From assembly GCF_021726515.1 (NCBI RefSeq), contig NZ_JAKKCJ010000001.1, positions 124,001 to 188,000 on the forward strand: DNA of 64,000 bases, in the 5' to 3' direction. The notes beneath the pieces are model-generated. The model made no database searches. It was not told where the DNA came from and worked only from the letters and a program-made list of their open reading frames with translations. This stretch comes from Vibrio sp. CK2-1 (lineage in GTDB: Bacteria > Pseudomonadota > Gammaproteobacteria > Enterobacterales > Vibrionaceae). Position 1 is the first letter of the stretch; each line of letters begins with the position of its first letter. Position numbers and translations under genes: made by a program. This document shows positions 24,354 to 33,921 of this stretch, piece by piece.

Positions 24354-24737
24354 TTAGCCGAACAACTTGCTCCAAATACTTGGATTACGCTTGTCATGAT
24401 ATTCAACACGAAGATCATCAACTTGGCGTAACTCTTCTTTAGCTTGCTCGAACTCACCAGCATCAAGATGCGTTTCTACGCTATCTAATGTTGTGGTCAA
24501 TTTATTAAAGCCTTCTAAATACAATTCTTGTTTTTCTGGAGAGTAAGTACCTTGTTTGGCTTGATTGACTAGCGCAGTCAGCTTTTCAACGGGCGCTTTC
24601 ATTTCATCAATATTCTGCGCTTTTGCGGCGTGATTGAATTCAATTTTCATTTCTTTCATCGTCGCTTTCAGGTCAACCCCAGAAGCATAGACATTAGCGG
24701 TCAGTAATAAGGCGATAAACGGGATTAACTTTTTCAT
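24354..24737 (-). CDS. cybC: Cytochrome b562 family protein
   Basis: 127 residues with a signal peptide (MKKLIPFIALLLTANVYA). The mature four-helix bundle has the axial heme ligands in the usual places: Met in DLKATMKEM near the start and His in VEYHDKR near the C terminus, matching Met7 and His102 of E. coli cytochrome b562. It is a small periplasmic b-type heme protein of unclear role. It stands alone on the minus strand, convergent with the RpiR gene. Confidence 0.9.
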   Translation of the reverse strand: MKKLIPFIALLLTANVYASGVDLKATMKEMKIEFNHAAKAQNIDEMKAPVEKLTALVNQAKQGTYSPEKQELYLEGFNKLTTTLDSVETHLDAGEFEQAKEELRQVDDLRVEYHDKRNPSIWSKLFG

Positions 24738-24830
24738 TTACTGTTTTCCTAGTATTTAAATGCAGTCAGCAGTGTAACGAAAGCCGTCTGTTAGGCACAA
24801 GTAGAAGTTACGGTTAGAGAAAATAAGCCG

Positions 24831-25628
24831 CTACTTCGCATAACTATTTTGCTTAAATCGTCCCCAAATTTTCTCAATAACAACAACACTCAACACACTA
24901 ATTATTACGGCGAGGCAAGTTGAAGCAAAAACATCTTGTGGCCAATGCATACCTAATAACATACGGCTTGTTCCCATGCTTAAACCCCATAGAAACACTA
25001 TGACATTCAAAGTAGTAGCACCAGAGAGAAGCAAATAATAGCTAGCGATTAACGTTAAAGTAATCGCAAAAATAGTGTGGCCTGATGGAAAAGCGAAGCC
25101 TACTTCATGTACCCAGTGATGTTGCAAACTGTTGGAAACATTAAGTGGTGGATTGGTATTTAATTGTTGAGGATCCGATTCACTGCGGTATTGCTGCAAT
25201 GCTATTTCAACATTTGCACTGCGTTGCTTGTCTTCTTGTTGATAGAAGGTACTTAAATCAATGGGGGAATTAGCTTGCTGACTTAACCACGTGAAGTTCG
25301 GTCTTGGCTCTTCAAAATATGATTTCAAACCATGATTAAGCGTAAAGCTAACCGATAAGCCAAACAAAGTGGCAAGTACCATTTTCTGCCAGTAAAGTTT
25401 ATTCATAAACTTAAAGCTAAACGCCCAAAATACCACTACCGTTAAGATTGCGTATGGAGCCGTGCCGGTTGATGTCAGTGCATAAAGTAAACCGGCAAAC
25501 CAACTCGACAAATCTAACCAAGGAAACACTTGCTGGCCAGTTAACAGCAACCCACTAGGAATTACCGCTAGGCCTAACCATATTAGCGCTAAACGAACAT
25601 ACACTGGATATTGAGATACCACATACAC
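24831..25628 (-). CDS. PAP2-family membrane phosphatase (PgpB-like)
   Basis: 265 residues from GTG at 25628; a GTG two codons later (25622) is better spaced from AGAGG, so the N terminus is uncertain by two residues. The phosphatase motifs are in order: KSYFEEPRPNF, FAFPSGHTIF, and SRMLLGMHWPQDVFAS. About six membrane helices. This family removes phosphate from phosphatidylglycerophosphate or undecaprenyl pyrophosphate, recycling lipid carriers at the periplasmic face. PgpB is the closest description; the exact substrate is not settled. Confidence 0.88.
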   Translation of the reverse strand: MYVVSQYPVYVRLALIWLGLAVIPSGLLLTGQQVFPWLDLSSWFAGLLYALTSTGTAPYAILTVVVFWAFSFKFMNKLYWQKMVLATLFGLSVSFTLNHGLKSYFEEPRPNFTWLSQQANSPIDLSTFYQQEDKQRSANVEIALQQYRSESDPQQLNTNPPLNVSNSLQHHWVHEVGFAFPSGHTIFAITLTLIASYYLLLSGATTLNVIVFLWGLSMGTSRMLLGMHWPQDVFASTCLAVIISVLSVVVIEKIWGRFKQNSYAK

Positions 25629-25828
25629 CTCTTAAATTAAGAAACTACTACACCGATAAGCTGAAACATTACCAAGATAATAGAGTGAAAAACACAAACG
25701 ACTTTCAGTCAATAATTTGACCATATTATTGACTGCATTTGGGTCGAAATGTTTAATTTTCACTCGTAGAATTGCGGCTTCTATGTTACAAGATATTTCT
25801 TTGATTCCTTTCCGGTTTGCCTTTTAAA

Positions 25829-27205
25829 ATGAATACATCAACTCAAGATGGCCTAGCTAACCCACAGCGATTAGGCGCTATTATTACCATCGCGCTTGGT
25901 ATCACAATGGCAGTACTTGATGGTGCCATAGCCAATGTTGCTCTACCCACTATTGCCGCCGATCTGAATGCCAGCCCTGCCGAATCTATCTGGGTAGTCA
26001 ACGCGTACCAAATTGCCATTATTATCTCGTTATTATCTATGTCTTTCATTGGTGACATGGTCGGTTTTCGTCGTGTTTATCAGGTGGGTTTAGGGGTATT
26101 TTGTTGCACCTCTCTCTTTTGTGCGCTCTCAACGTCACTTGAAATGCTGACCTTCGCTCGTGTATTACAAGGGCTTGGTGGCGCAGCCATTATGAGTGTC
26201 AATATTGCTTTGATCCGGCTGATTTATCCCAAGCGATTTTTGGGGCGAGGAATGGGCATTAACTCATTTATTGTCGCGGTATCGGCAGCCGCCGGACCAA
26301 CAGTGGCCGCCGCTATCCTTTCTATCGCATCGTGGAAATGGCTCTTTTTAGTCAATGTTCCTATTGGTATTGTGGCATTGATCTTTGCGATTAAATTCTT
26401 ACCTCCAAACCAAGAAAAATCCGCTGGGCAACGTTTTGATATTCCAAGTGCCATTATGAATGCGCTGACCTTTGGTTTATTAATTTCAGCGATTAGTGGC
26501 TTTTCACAAGGTCAATCTGCCACCTTAATCACGGCGGAATTACTTGCGGTTGCGGTTATTGGCTTCTTCTTTATTCGCCGACAATTAACCCTTACCGTTC
26601 CATTGCTGCCGATTGATTTATTGAGAATTCCTATTTTCTCACTTTCAATGTGCACTTCAATTTGTTCCTTTTGTGCCCAAATGCTAGCAATGGTTTCACT
26701 GCCTTTCTTTTTGCAATCTGTATTGGGTAGAACCGAAGTTGAAACGGGATTATTACTGACGCCTTGGCCGCTCGCCACTATGGTGATGGCACCCTTATCT
26801 GGCTATTTAATTGAACGTGTTCACGCAGGTTTATTAGGTGGGATTGGTATGGCCATTATGGCGCTGGGTTTATTTATATTAGTGATGTTGCCGGCAAATC
26901 CAACCGACTTAAACATTATTGTGCCGATGATATTATGTGGTGCTGGTTTTGGCTTATTTCAGTCTCCCAATAACCACACTATTATTTCATCTGCGCCTCG
27001 TAATCGCAGTGGTGGTGCCAGTGGTATGTTGGGTACGGCGCGCTTGTTTGGTCAAAGTACAGGCGCAGCGTTAGTGGCATTAATGTTTAACATGTTCCAC
27101 GATAACGGCACGCATGCTTCTTTAATTTTAGCGGCAAGTTTTGCCACAGTTGCCGCCATTGTCAGTAGTTTAAGAATGACGCAGCCTAAAGCGAGTAGCG
27201 ATTAA
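25829..27205 (+). CDS. MFS multidrug efflux transporter, DHA2 family
   Basis: 458 residues from ATG 25829 (MNTSTQDGLANPQRLGAII). The motif ALGITMAVLDGAIANVALPTIAADL with the membrane aspartate and WVVNAYQIAIIISLLSMSFIGDMVGFRR is typical of the 14-helix DHA2 drug:proton antiporters such as EmrB/QacA/SmvA. The length also fits. It exports hydrophobic or cationic compounds across the inner membrane. No adjacent membrane-fusion gene, so it probably works alone. Monocistronic, ended by a long inverted repeat. Confidence 0.9.
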   Translation: MNTSTQDGLANPQRLGAIITIALGITMAVLDGAIANVALPTIAADLNASPAESIWVVNAYQIAIIISLLSMSFIGDMVGFRRVYQVGLGVFCCTSLFCALSTSLEMLTFARVLQGLGGAAIMSVNIALIRLIYPKRFLGRGMGINSFIVAVSAAAGPTVAAAILSIASWKWLFLVNVPIGIVALIFAIKFLPPNQEKSAGQRFDIPSAIMNALTFGLLISAISGFSQGQSATLITAELLAVAVIGFFFIRRQLTLTVPLLPIDLLRIPIFSLSMCTSICSFCAQMLAMVSLPFFLQSVLGRTEVETGLLLTPWPLATMVMAPLSGYLIERVHAGLLGGIGMAIMALGLFILVMLPANPTDLNIIVPMILCGAGFGLFQSPNNHTIISSAPRNRSGGASGMLGTARLFGQSTGAALVALMFNMFHDNGTHASLILAASFATVAAIVSSLRMTQPKASSD

Positions 27206-27209
27206 TCCA

Positions 27210-27253
27210 TCGTTGCTCGTAATTTGAAACCAATATCGAATTACGAGCAACGA
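27210..27253. repeat. 15-bp inverted repeat between convergent MFS and nirD genes
   Basis: TCGTTGCTCGTAATT and its complement with a 14-nt loop. There is no T tract on either side, so it is not a textbook terminator, but it lies between convergent stops and may end or protect both transcripts. Confidence 0.7.
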
Positions 27254-27264
27254 AATAAAACAGA

Positions 27265-27600
27265 TTAACGACTAATCCAAACCGCCTCTTGCTCTACCTT
27301 CACTTGCCAGGTTTTCACTTGAATTTCTGGTTGTTCAACACATTGCCCATTCTGTAAATCAAAATGCTGTTTATACAAAGGCGATGCCACACATGGCGTA
27401 CCTTTAACATCACCGACAATGCCTCGGCTCAACACAAAGGCTTTGCCAATCGGGTCCCAATTATCAATCGCAAACACTTGTTCAGACATTTGTGTTTTAT
27501 CTGATGGTAAATAAAACAGAGCAACTTGCTGATCATCCACCATTGCACCCGTACCTAGGTAAGCATTCAATTGATTTAATTCACATACTTTATGCCACAT
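27265..27600 (-). CDS. nirD: Nitrite reductase (NADH) small subunit
   Basis: 111 residues starting MWHKVCELNQLNAYLGTGAMVDDQQVALFYLPSD, the NirD Rieske-like fold; the usual Rieske Cys/His pairs are not evident, as in E. coli NirD. It supports the NirB catalytic subunit in reducing nitrite to ammonium with NADH in the cytoplasm. It begins 2 bp after nirB, so the two are translationally coupled, last in the assimilation operon. Confidence 0.95.
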   Translation of the reverse strand: MWHKVCELNQLNAYLGTGAMVDDQQVALFYLPSDKTQMSEQVFAIDNWDPIGKAFVLSRGIVGDVKGTPCVASPLYKQHFDLQNGQCVEQPEIQVKTWQVKVEQEAVWISR

Positions 27601-27602
27601 AA

Positions 27603-30200
27603 TTAGGCTCCTACTTTTTCTGGTTGTTGCTCATCCATGCTAACGTTTGATTCCACTTGCGCAGCCGTCGCATCAATAAAGGTGGTTGGAATACGTTGTT
27701 CGCGAATGCGTTGATACGTCATCGGTACGCCATATTCGCCTTCTTCTTTATTGATAAATGGACGGAATTTGGCACGCTTAAGTGGATTCTCAACCGCGGT
27801 TTTCCATTCACATTGGTAGGTATCGACCACTAATTGCATTTGGTCTTCTAAAGCATCACCTAAGCCTAAAGAATCTTCGATCACTACTTGTTGTAGATAC
27901 TCGAGACCCCCTTCTAGGTTTTCTAGCCATACTGAAGTACGTTGCAATCGGTCAGCGGTTTTAACGTAGAACATTAACACTCGGTCGATATATTGGATCA
28001 GTTGTTCTTTAGTCAAATCAACAGCAAATAAATCCGCGTGACGTGGGCGCATACCACCATTGCCGCACACATATAAGTTCCAGCCATTTTCAGTAGCAAT
28101 CACACCAATATCTTTACTTTGCGCTTCGGCACATTCACGGGTACAACCGGATACAGCCATTTTGATTTTATGTGGTGAGCGTAAGCCTTTGTAGCGGTTC
28201 TCAAGCTCAATCGCCAAACCAATCGAATCATCAACGCCATAACGACACCATGTTGAACCGACACAAGATTTCACGGTACGCAATGATTTACCGTAGGCAT
28301 GACCCGTCTCAAAACCCGCTTTAATTAGCTCTTCCCAAATGTCCGGTAATTGGCCCATTTGCGCGCCGAATAAATCCACACGTTGGCCACCAGTGATCTT
28401 GGTATAAAGGTCGTATTTCTTAGCCACTTCTCCTAATGCGATCAGTTTATCTGGGGTAATTTCACCACCAGCAATACGTGGCACAATCGAGTAAGAACCA
28501 TCTTTTTGTAGGTTGGCCATAAAGGCATCGTTGGAATCTTGCAAGCTATGATGGATAGGATCCAATATATGCTCATTCCAAAGTGAAGCAAAAATCGAAG
28601 CTGCGGTTGGTTTACATAAATCACAACCTAGTCCGTGACCATGCTCAGAGAGTAAAGTATTGAAGTCTTTAATTTCTTCCACTTGGCATAAATGGAAAAG
28701 CTCTTGGCGAGAGTATTCAAAGTGCTCACAAACATGGTTATTAACTTCCATCCCCATGTTCGCCAATTCATTATCCAGCACGGTTTTCACCATGTTGCTA
28801 CAACCGCCACAACCACTACCTGCTTTGGTGCAAGATTTCAGTGACGCTAAGTCGTGACTACCCGCATGGATAGCTTCCACCAAGTCGCCTTTCGTGACGT
28901 TATGGCAAGAACAAATCAGCGCGTTATCTGAAACTTCACCTGATAGCATGGAGGTGTCAAATAATAGATGAGCGGCATGATCGGGCAGTGGCGTGTCATT
29001 CAGGTAGCATTGCAACAAGGCGTCATAATCTGTGTTATCACCAACTAAAATAGCGCCTAATAGTTTGTCACCTTCCGCATTGACCACCAGCTTTTTATAA
29101 CTGCCGGCAACCGTATCTTGTAGCACCATTTCTTGCGCGCCTTGAGTCATCATTTGCGCGTCACCAATCGAAGCGACATCGACACCAAGCAGCTTTAATT
29201 TGGTGCTCATATCTGCACCTTTAAAGCTTTGTGTAGGGATAGTAAATTCTTGCAATAAACTACCGCAAGCTACGCGAGCCATTTGATAACCAGGAGCCAC
29301 TAAACCAAAGATCTTTTGCTCCCACAACGCACATTCACCAATCGCGTAAATGTTCGAATCATTGGTTTGGCAATCATCATTGATCACAATGCCGCCACGC
29401 TCACCAATCGCTAGCCCTGCCTGACAAGCTAAGGCATCTTGTGGACGAATACCCGCAGAGAATACCAAGACATCAACTTCAATAAATTCGCCATTTTTGA
29501 AATTCAAACGGTGCTTAGCGGTTTCACCATCGGTAATCGAGGTCGTTGCGGTATCAAGGTGCACATGCAGACCAAGTGATTTTATTTTGTCTTCCAATAC
29601 CCCACTGGCACCAGCATCTAACTGTACAGGCATCAGTCTTGGCGCAAACTCAATCACATGAGTATCCACGCCTAACAAACGCAATGCATTGGCCGCTTCA
29701 AGCCCAAGTAAGCCACCACCAATCACCGCGCCAGAGCTTGATTTCTCACAAGCTTGGCGAATTTCAGTTAAATCATCCAGCGTTCGGTACACAAAGCATT
29801 GCTCACGATCATTACCTTCAATCGGTGGCACAAAAGGATAAGATCCCGTTGATAGCACCAATTTGTCATAAGCCAACACGTCTTCATCATCCATCACTAA
29901 ACGTTGGTTATCGGTATCCAGTGTGGTGACTTTGCTGCCTAAGATCAGGCGAATACCATTTTGTTGATACCAATCTTCGCTGCTTAGCAATAAATCTTGA
30001 TGGCTTTGACCGGAAAATACTGATGATAAATGGACTCGATCATAAGCAACAAAACGTTCTTCACCAATCACGGTAATGGTGTAATGCTCGGTAGCATTGG
30101 CTTCCACTAAACGCTCAACAAGGTGATGCCCAACCATACCGTTACCCACAATAACCAAGTTTTGTTTACTGCTTGGTGAGCTACTCATTACATTATTCAT
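27603..30200 (-). CDS. nirB: Nitrite reductase (NADH) large subunit
   Basis: 865 residues from ATG 30200 behind AAGGAG. Order: an N-terminal FAD/NAD domain (NLVIVGNGMVGHHLVERL at 14-31 and GGGLLGLEAANALRLLG), a BFD-like [2Fe-2S] domain (LICSCHNVTKGDLVE ... SCTKAGSGCGGC), and a C-terminal sulfite/nitrite reductase domain with siroheme and [4Fe-4S] cysteines in CVGSTWCRYG and SGCTRECAEAQ. It reduces nitrite to ammonium. It follows the nitrate transporter ATPase by 10 bp, making one transcript nrtA-nrtB-nrtC-nirB-nirD. Confidence 0.98.
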   Translation of the reverse strand: MNNVMSSSPSSKQNLVIVGNGMVGHHLVERLVEANATEHYTITVIGEERFVAYDRVHLSSVFSGQSHQDLLLSSEDWYQQNGIRLILGSKVTTLDTDNQRLVMDDEDVLAYDKLVLSTGSYPFVPPIEGNDREQCFVYRTLDDLTEIRQACEKSSSGAVIGGGLLGLEAANALRLLGVDTHVIEFAPRLMPVQLDAGASGVLEDKIKSLGLHVHLDTATTSITDGETAKHRLNFKNGEFIEVDVLVFSAGIRPQDALACQAGLAIGERGGIVINDDCQTNDSNIYAIGECALWEQKIFGLVAPGYQMARVACGSLLQEFTIPTQSFKGADMSTKLKLLGVDVASIGDAQMMTQGAQEMVLQDTVAGSYKKLVVNAEGDKLLGAILVGDNTDYDALLQCYLNDTPLPDHAAHLLFDTSMLSGEVSDNALICSCHNVTKGDLVEAIHAGSHDLASLKSCTKAGSGCGGCSNMVKTVLDNELANMGMEVNNHVCEHFEYSRQELFHLCQVEEIKDFNTLLSEHGHGLGCDLCKPTAASIFASLWNEHILDPIHHSLQDSNDAFMANLQKDGSYSIVPRIAGGEITPDKLIALGEVAKKYDLYTKITGGQRVDLFGAQMGQLPDIWEELIKAGFETGHAYGKSLRTVKSCVGSTWCRYGVDDSIGLAIELENRYKGLRSPHKIKMAVSGCTRECAEAQSKDIGVIATENGWNLYVCGNGGMRPRHADLFAVDLTKEQLIQYIDRVLMFYVKTADRLQRTSVWLENLEGGLEYLQQVVIEDSLGLGDALEDQMQLVVDTYQCEWKTAVENPLKRAKFRPFINKEEGEYGVPMTYQRIREQRIPTTFIDATAAQVESNVSMDEQQPEKVGA

Positions 30201-30210
30201 GGCATACTCC

Positions 30211-31155
30211 TTATGCGCGTTTGATATCAGAGGCGAAGGTCACTTTCGCACTGGTTGATTTAGATGATGTTGAAGCAGATGGCTCAGATTGAGGCGTTGG
30301 GTGCAATTGCTTCTCATATAAGAATTTCAATACCGACTGACGATAGCCTTGGTATTGTGGATCGTTGGCAAGTTCCACACGATTTCTTGGACGCTTTAAC
30401 TGAATATCCAACACTTCTCCGATAGTGGCAGATGGTCCATTGGTCATCATGACAATCTTGTCAGACAGCAATACTGCCTCATCCACATCGTGAGTGATCA
30501 TAATGATGGTGTTACCTAGGTCGGCTTGAATTTTCATTAATGAATCTTGCAGATGAGCACGGGTTAATGCATCTAACGCGCCAAAAGGTTCATCCATTAA
30601 TAGCACCTTAGGTTGCAAAGCTAACGCACGAGCAATCCCAACACGTTGCTTCATACCACCAGAAATCTCATCTGGCTTTTTATCTGCCGCATGATGCATC
30701 TGAATCAATGACAAATAATGATCAGTTTGCTCTTTGATCCACGCTTTTCCTTTTTGCTGTTTGTGGGCTATTTGCTTAACTGCTAGTTCCACATTTTGAT
30801 AAACAGTCAGCCAAGGCAATAGTGAGTGGTTTTGAAACACCACTGCGCGTTCTGGCCCCGGGCCATCAACTTCGCGGCTATCCACAATTACGCCACCATC
30901 AGTTGGCAGAGTCAGACCCGCCACTAAATTAAGCACGGTCGATTTACCGCAGCCTGAGTGCCCAATCAGTGACACGAACTCGCCTTTTTTAATCGTTAAA
31001 TCTACCCCTTTTAGTGCGATAAACTCGCCTTTAGGGGTTGGGAATCGCATGCCTAGTCGGGTTAACTCGACCATCGGACGGTAGTATTTATTCTCAGGAA
31101 GAATTTCGTCTTCTTTTAACTGCTCATTGATTTTTAATGCTTCCGATACATTCAT
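30211..31155 (-). CDS. nrtC: Nitrate ABC transporter ATP-binding protein
   Basis: 314 residues. Walker A GHSGCGKST, Q-loop VFQNHSLLPWLTVYQNVELAV, signature ISGGMKQRVGIARALA, Walker B VLLMDEPFGALDALTRAHLQ, and switch His MITHDVDEAVLLSD are intact. It has a 30-residue N-terminal extension before the ATPase domain and a Ser/Thr/Ala-rich tail. Cyanobacterial NrtC carries an extra NrtA-like domain that is absent here, so the enterobacterial NasD type fits better; the symbol is by role. It powers the nrtA/nrtB uptake system. Confidence 0.93.
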   Translation of the reverse strand: MNVSEALKINEQLKEDEILPENKYYRPMVELTRLGMRFPTPKGEFIALKGVDLTIKKGEFVSLIGHSGCGKSTVLNLVAGLTLPTDGGVIVDSREVDGPGPERAVVFQNHSLLPWLTVYQNVELAVKQIAHKQQKGKAWIKEQTDHYLSLIQMHHAADKKPDEISGGMKQRVGIARALALQPKVLLMDEPFGALDALTRAHLQDSLMKIQADLGNTIIMITHDVDEAVLLSDKIVMMTNGPSATIGEVLDIQLKRPRNRVELANDPQYQGYRQSVLKFLYEKQLHPTPQSEPSASTSSKSTSAKVTFASDIKRA

Positions 31156-31215
31156 CTTATTTTCTCCATCCTGAAGATTATTGTTAAAACATGTTGGTGG
31201 TTAAATGACACAGAG

Positions 31216-32220
31216 TTATCTAAGTTCTTGTTTCTTATCCCATGAAATTTTCTTCTGTAGTAACAACATGCCCTTATCAAACAGTAGGCCGATAAAACCA
31301 ATCACAATCACTGCCACCATGATGCGGCCTAATGAATCCGAACTACCATTTTGAAATTCATCCCATACAAACTTTCCTAAACCTGGGTTTTGCGCCAACA
31401 TTTCCGCCGCAATCAATACCATCCAAGCGATACCAATCGACAAACGTAAACCGGTAAAAATCATTGGTACAGCTGAAGGTAGAACGATGGTTTTCACATG
31501 TTGCCACCAAGACAAACGCAGCACTTTGCTCACATTCAATAAGTCTTTATCGACACTGTTTACCCCAACCGTGGTGTTAATTAGCGTTGGCCAAATACAA
31601 CACAGGCAAACGGTTAATAATGAGTTAATGAAAGCCTTATCAAACATTGGTTCATCGCTCACATAAGTGGCACTCACCACCATAGTGATAATTGGCAGCC
31701 AAGCTAGTGGGGAAACGGGCTTAAGTAGTTGGATTACAGGGTTAAACGCTTGATATAAAGATTGATTCAGACCCAGAACAATCCCGACAGGAATCGCAAT
31801 TACCGTTGCTAATAAGAAGCCCGCGGCAACCGTCAATAAACTAGTGGCGATTTGATCAAAGAACGTCGCTTTACCGGTATAAGGTCGAATACTCACTTCA
31901 GCATTCGGATCTTTGGCAAGCTTGGCTTCATTACGCGCTTCTTGACGATCATAAAAAGCCTGCTCTTTCTCACGGCTAGCAAAGTGCTCATCCACTAAAC
32001 CGGAAAACTGTTGCGCCGTTTCATAAGGCCCCGGCAAGGTTCCTAACGAGGTTTGTACTTGTTTCGCGGCTAAGCTCCACATTAAAAGGAACACCACAAT
32101 CCCCACGATAGGCAGTAACCATTTTTTCGCTTGAGAAATCGAAGCCTGGCTTGAGTTGTATGGCAATAATGAAAAAACATTGTTCTTCTTTTTGGGTGAT
32201 ATCACTGCTGAATTCGACAT
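31216..32220 (-). CDS. nrtB: Nitrate ABC transporter permease
   Basis: 334 residues starting MSNSAVISPKKKNNVFSLLP, with the binding-protein-dependent permease loop PVIQLLKPVSPLAWLPIITMV and the EAA-like segment NVSKVLRLSWWQHVKTIVLPSAVP. About six helices. A soluble insert between the first and second helices (residues about 65-115) is rich in charged residues. Located between nrtA and nrtC with AAGGA before the start. Confidence 0.94.
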   Translation of the reverse strand: MSNSAVISPKKKNNVFSLLPYNSSQASISQAKKWLLPIVGIVVFLLMWSLAAKQVQTSLGTLPGPYETAQQFSGLVDEHFASREKEQAFYDRQEARNEAKLAKDPNAEVSIRPYTGKATFFDQIATSLLTVAAGFLLATVIAIPVGIVLGLNQSLYQAFNPVIQLLKPVSPLAWLPIITMVVSATYVSDEPMFDKAFINSLLTVCLCCIWPTLINTTVGVNSVDKDLLNVSKVLRLSWWQHVKTIVLPSAVPMIFTGLRLSIGIAWMVLIAAEMLAQNPGLGKFVWDEFQNGSSDSLGRIMVAVIVIGFIGLLFDKGMLLLQKKISWDKKQELR

Positions 32221-32275
32221 AACTTTTCTTCCTTGAATTGGTTTTTAATCGCCTAGGGCCTGTGACTTTTAATGA

Positions 32276-33640
32276 TTAGATCGTATCTTTATCTTTCAGA
32301 CCGATTGGGAACTTTTCTAAATACGCATTTGGCTGCTTACCATCGAAGGTAATGTTGTCGATAAAGTGTGTTTGCGGCGCTTTAAAGCCATCACTAGAGT
32401 TAAGCTCTGGGAAGTCAGAAGCTTTAAACGTGCCATCATCAATTAACGATTGAGCCGCTTGCTTATAGATATCTGGGCGGTAGACTTTTTTGGCGATGTC
32501 CATGTACCAAGAGTCCGGTTTGTATTCTGAGATTTGCCCCCAGCGGCGCATTTGTGTCAGAGTCCAAACGGCATCACTGTAATATGGGTAAGTCGCGTTA
32601 TGACGGAAGAATACGTTGAAATCTGGGATATCACGCTTGTCACCTTTTTCGTATTCAAAGGTGCCGGTCATTGAATTCGCAATCACGGCTTTATCGGCTC
32701 CGACGTATTCACTACGCGCTAGAATGCCAACTGCTTCGTGACGGTTTTTGTTGTTTTCTTCATCTAACCAGTAAGCTGCGCGGATCATGGCGCGAACCAC
32801 ACGTAAGTGAGTATTGGGGTATTTTTCTGCCCATTGTTTTGAAACGCCGAACACTTTCTCTGGGTTGTTCTGCCAGATCTCATAATCGGTCACGACAGGA
32901 ACGCCAATGCCTTTAAATACCGCTTGTTGGTTCCAAGGTTCGCCTACGCTGTAACCATGAATCGTACCGGCTTCCATAGTGGCTGGCATTTGTGGTGGCG
33001 GCGTTACGCTAAGCAAAGCATCTGCTTGTAATGTGCCGCTGTTATCACCTTTATCCGGTGCGTAGAAACCTGGGTTAATCCCACCCGCCGCTAACCAATA
33101 ACGCAATTCATAGTTGTGGGTTGAAACAGGGAAAACCATACCCATTTTGAAAGGCTTACCTTCACTGTTGTATTGTTGAATCACTGGCTTTAATGAATCG
33201 GCTTTAATCGGGTGAGCGATTTTTCCATAGGCATCTTTTGTTAAGCTTGGTTTCATTTGATCCCAAACATCATTTGAAACCGTGATGGCATTACCGTTTA
33301 AATCCATGCTAAAAGCGGTGATGATGTCGGCTTTGGTGCCAATACCAATGGTTGCACCAATCGGTTGACCTGCAAGCATGTGTGCGCCATCAAGCTCACC
33401 ATCAATCACACGATCCAGTAACACTTTCCAGTTAGCTTGAGATTGTAATGAAACATACAAGCCTTCATCTTCGAAATAATGCTTTTCATACGCGACAGCG
33501 AGCGGCGCCATATCGGTTAACTTAATAAAACCAAAGGTAAGATCTTCTTTTTCTGGCTCTCCAATGGTCACTTTAGCTTGTGTGATTGGGCTAAAAGCCA
33601 GTGAAATTCCAACGGCAAGCAATGAAAGTGTTTTCTTCAT
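32276..33640 (-). CDS. nrtA: Periplasmic nitrate-binding protein
   Basis: 454 residues with an Sec signal peptide (TLSLLAVGISLAFSPITQA). The mature chain shows the NrtA/NasF pattern: LTFGFIKLTDMAPLAVAYEKHYFEDEGL, then LAGQPIGATIGIG, and ATMEAGTIHGYSVGEPWNQQAV near the ligand site. It binds nitrate for the ABC uptake system. The signal peptide separates it from NasS, a cytoplasmic NrtA-like sensor. Expression appears controlled by a sigma-54-like promoter and a leader terminator at 33669-33707. Confidence 0.95.
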   Translation of the reverse strand: MKKTLSLLAVGISLAFSPITQAKVTIGEPEKEDLTFGFIKLTDMAPLAVAYEKHYFEDEGLYVSLQSQANWKVLLDRVIDGELDGAHMLAGQPIGATIGIGTKADIITAFSMDLNGNAITVSNDVWDQMKPSLTKDAYGKIAHPIKADSLKPVIQQYNSEGKPFKMGMVFPVSTHNYELRYWLAAGGINPGFYAPDKGDNSGTLQADALLSVTPPPQMPATMEAGTIHGYSVGEPWNQQAVFKGIGVPVVTDYEIWQNNPEKVFGVSKQWAEKYPNTHLRVVRAMIRAAYWLDEENNKNRHEAVGILARSEYVGADKAVIANSMTGTFEYEKGDKRDIPDFNVFFRHNATYPYYSDAVWTLTQMRRWGQISEYKPDSWYMDIAKKVYRPDIYKQAAQSLIDDGTFKASDFPELNSSDGFKAPQTHFIDNITFDGKQPNAYLEKFPIGLKDKDTI

Positions 33641-33668
33641 GTACGACTCCCTGTCTACATTTTTTCAA

Positions 33669-33707
33669 TAAAAAAGGCGCTACCGATCCTAAGATCGCTA
33701 GCGCCTT
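33669..33707 (-). terminator. Leader terminator (attenuator) upstream of nrtA
   Basis: On the minus strand AAAGGCGCTA pairs with TAGCGCCTTT, with an inner GATC/GATC helix and a TTAG loop, followed by TTTTTTATT. It lies about 30 bp before the nrtA ATG and after the predicted promoter, so it would stop transcription unless antiterminated. The adjacent ANTAR-protein gene is the natural candidate to do so. Confidence 0.85.
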
Positions 33708-33786
33708 TGCTATGTATTCGTTGATGATTGACCTACCGCCATTGATAAATCATGTCATCTATAAATTTTTAGTTATAGTTAAGTAA

Positions 33787-33804
33787 TCCAATTTCCATGC
33801 CAAC
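33787..33804 (-). promoter_or_regulatory. Sigma-54-like promoter of nrtA
   Basis: Minus strand TTGGCAT-GGAAA-TTGGA: the -24 GG and -12 region are 10 nt apart as required, but the -12 GC reads GG. It would start transcription near 33775, leaving about a 70-nt leader before the attenuator. Weaker match than at nasA. Confidence 0.5.
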
Positions 33805-33873
33805 TTTAAGTATCTCTATTTTTCAGTGAGTTAGCTAAACCTATAACGACGTTCAATCATTTGTGATTTTTTA

Positions 33874-33889
33874 TGGTGCAATTTTGCAC
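33874..33889. promoter_or_regulatory. Palindrome with TGGTGCA, possible NtrC site for nrtA
   Basis: GTGCAATTTTGCAC is nearly palindromic (6-bp arms) and contains TGGTGCA, the half-site also seen before nasA and the amino-acid transporter. It lies about 70-85 bp upstream of the sigma-54-like promoter. Confidence 0.5.
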
Positions 33890-33921
33890 TAGTTATATCC
33901 ATACAAAAGGTAGATCTACTA

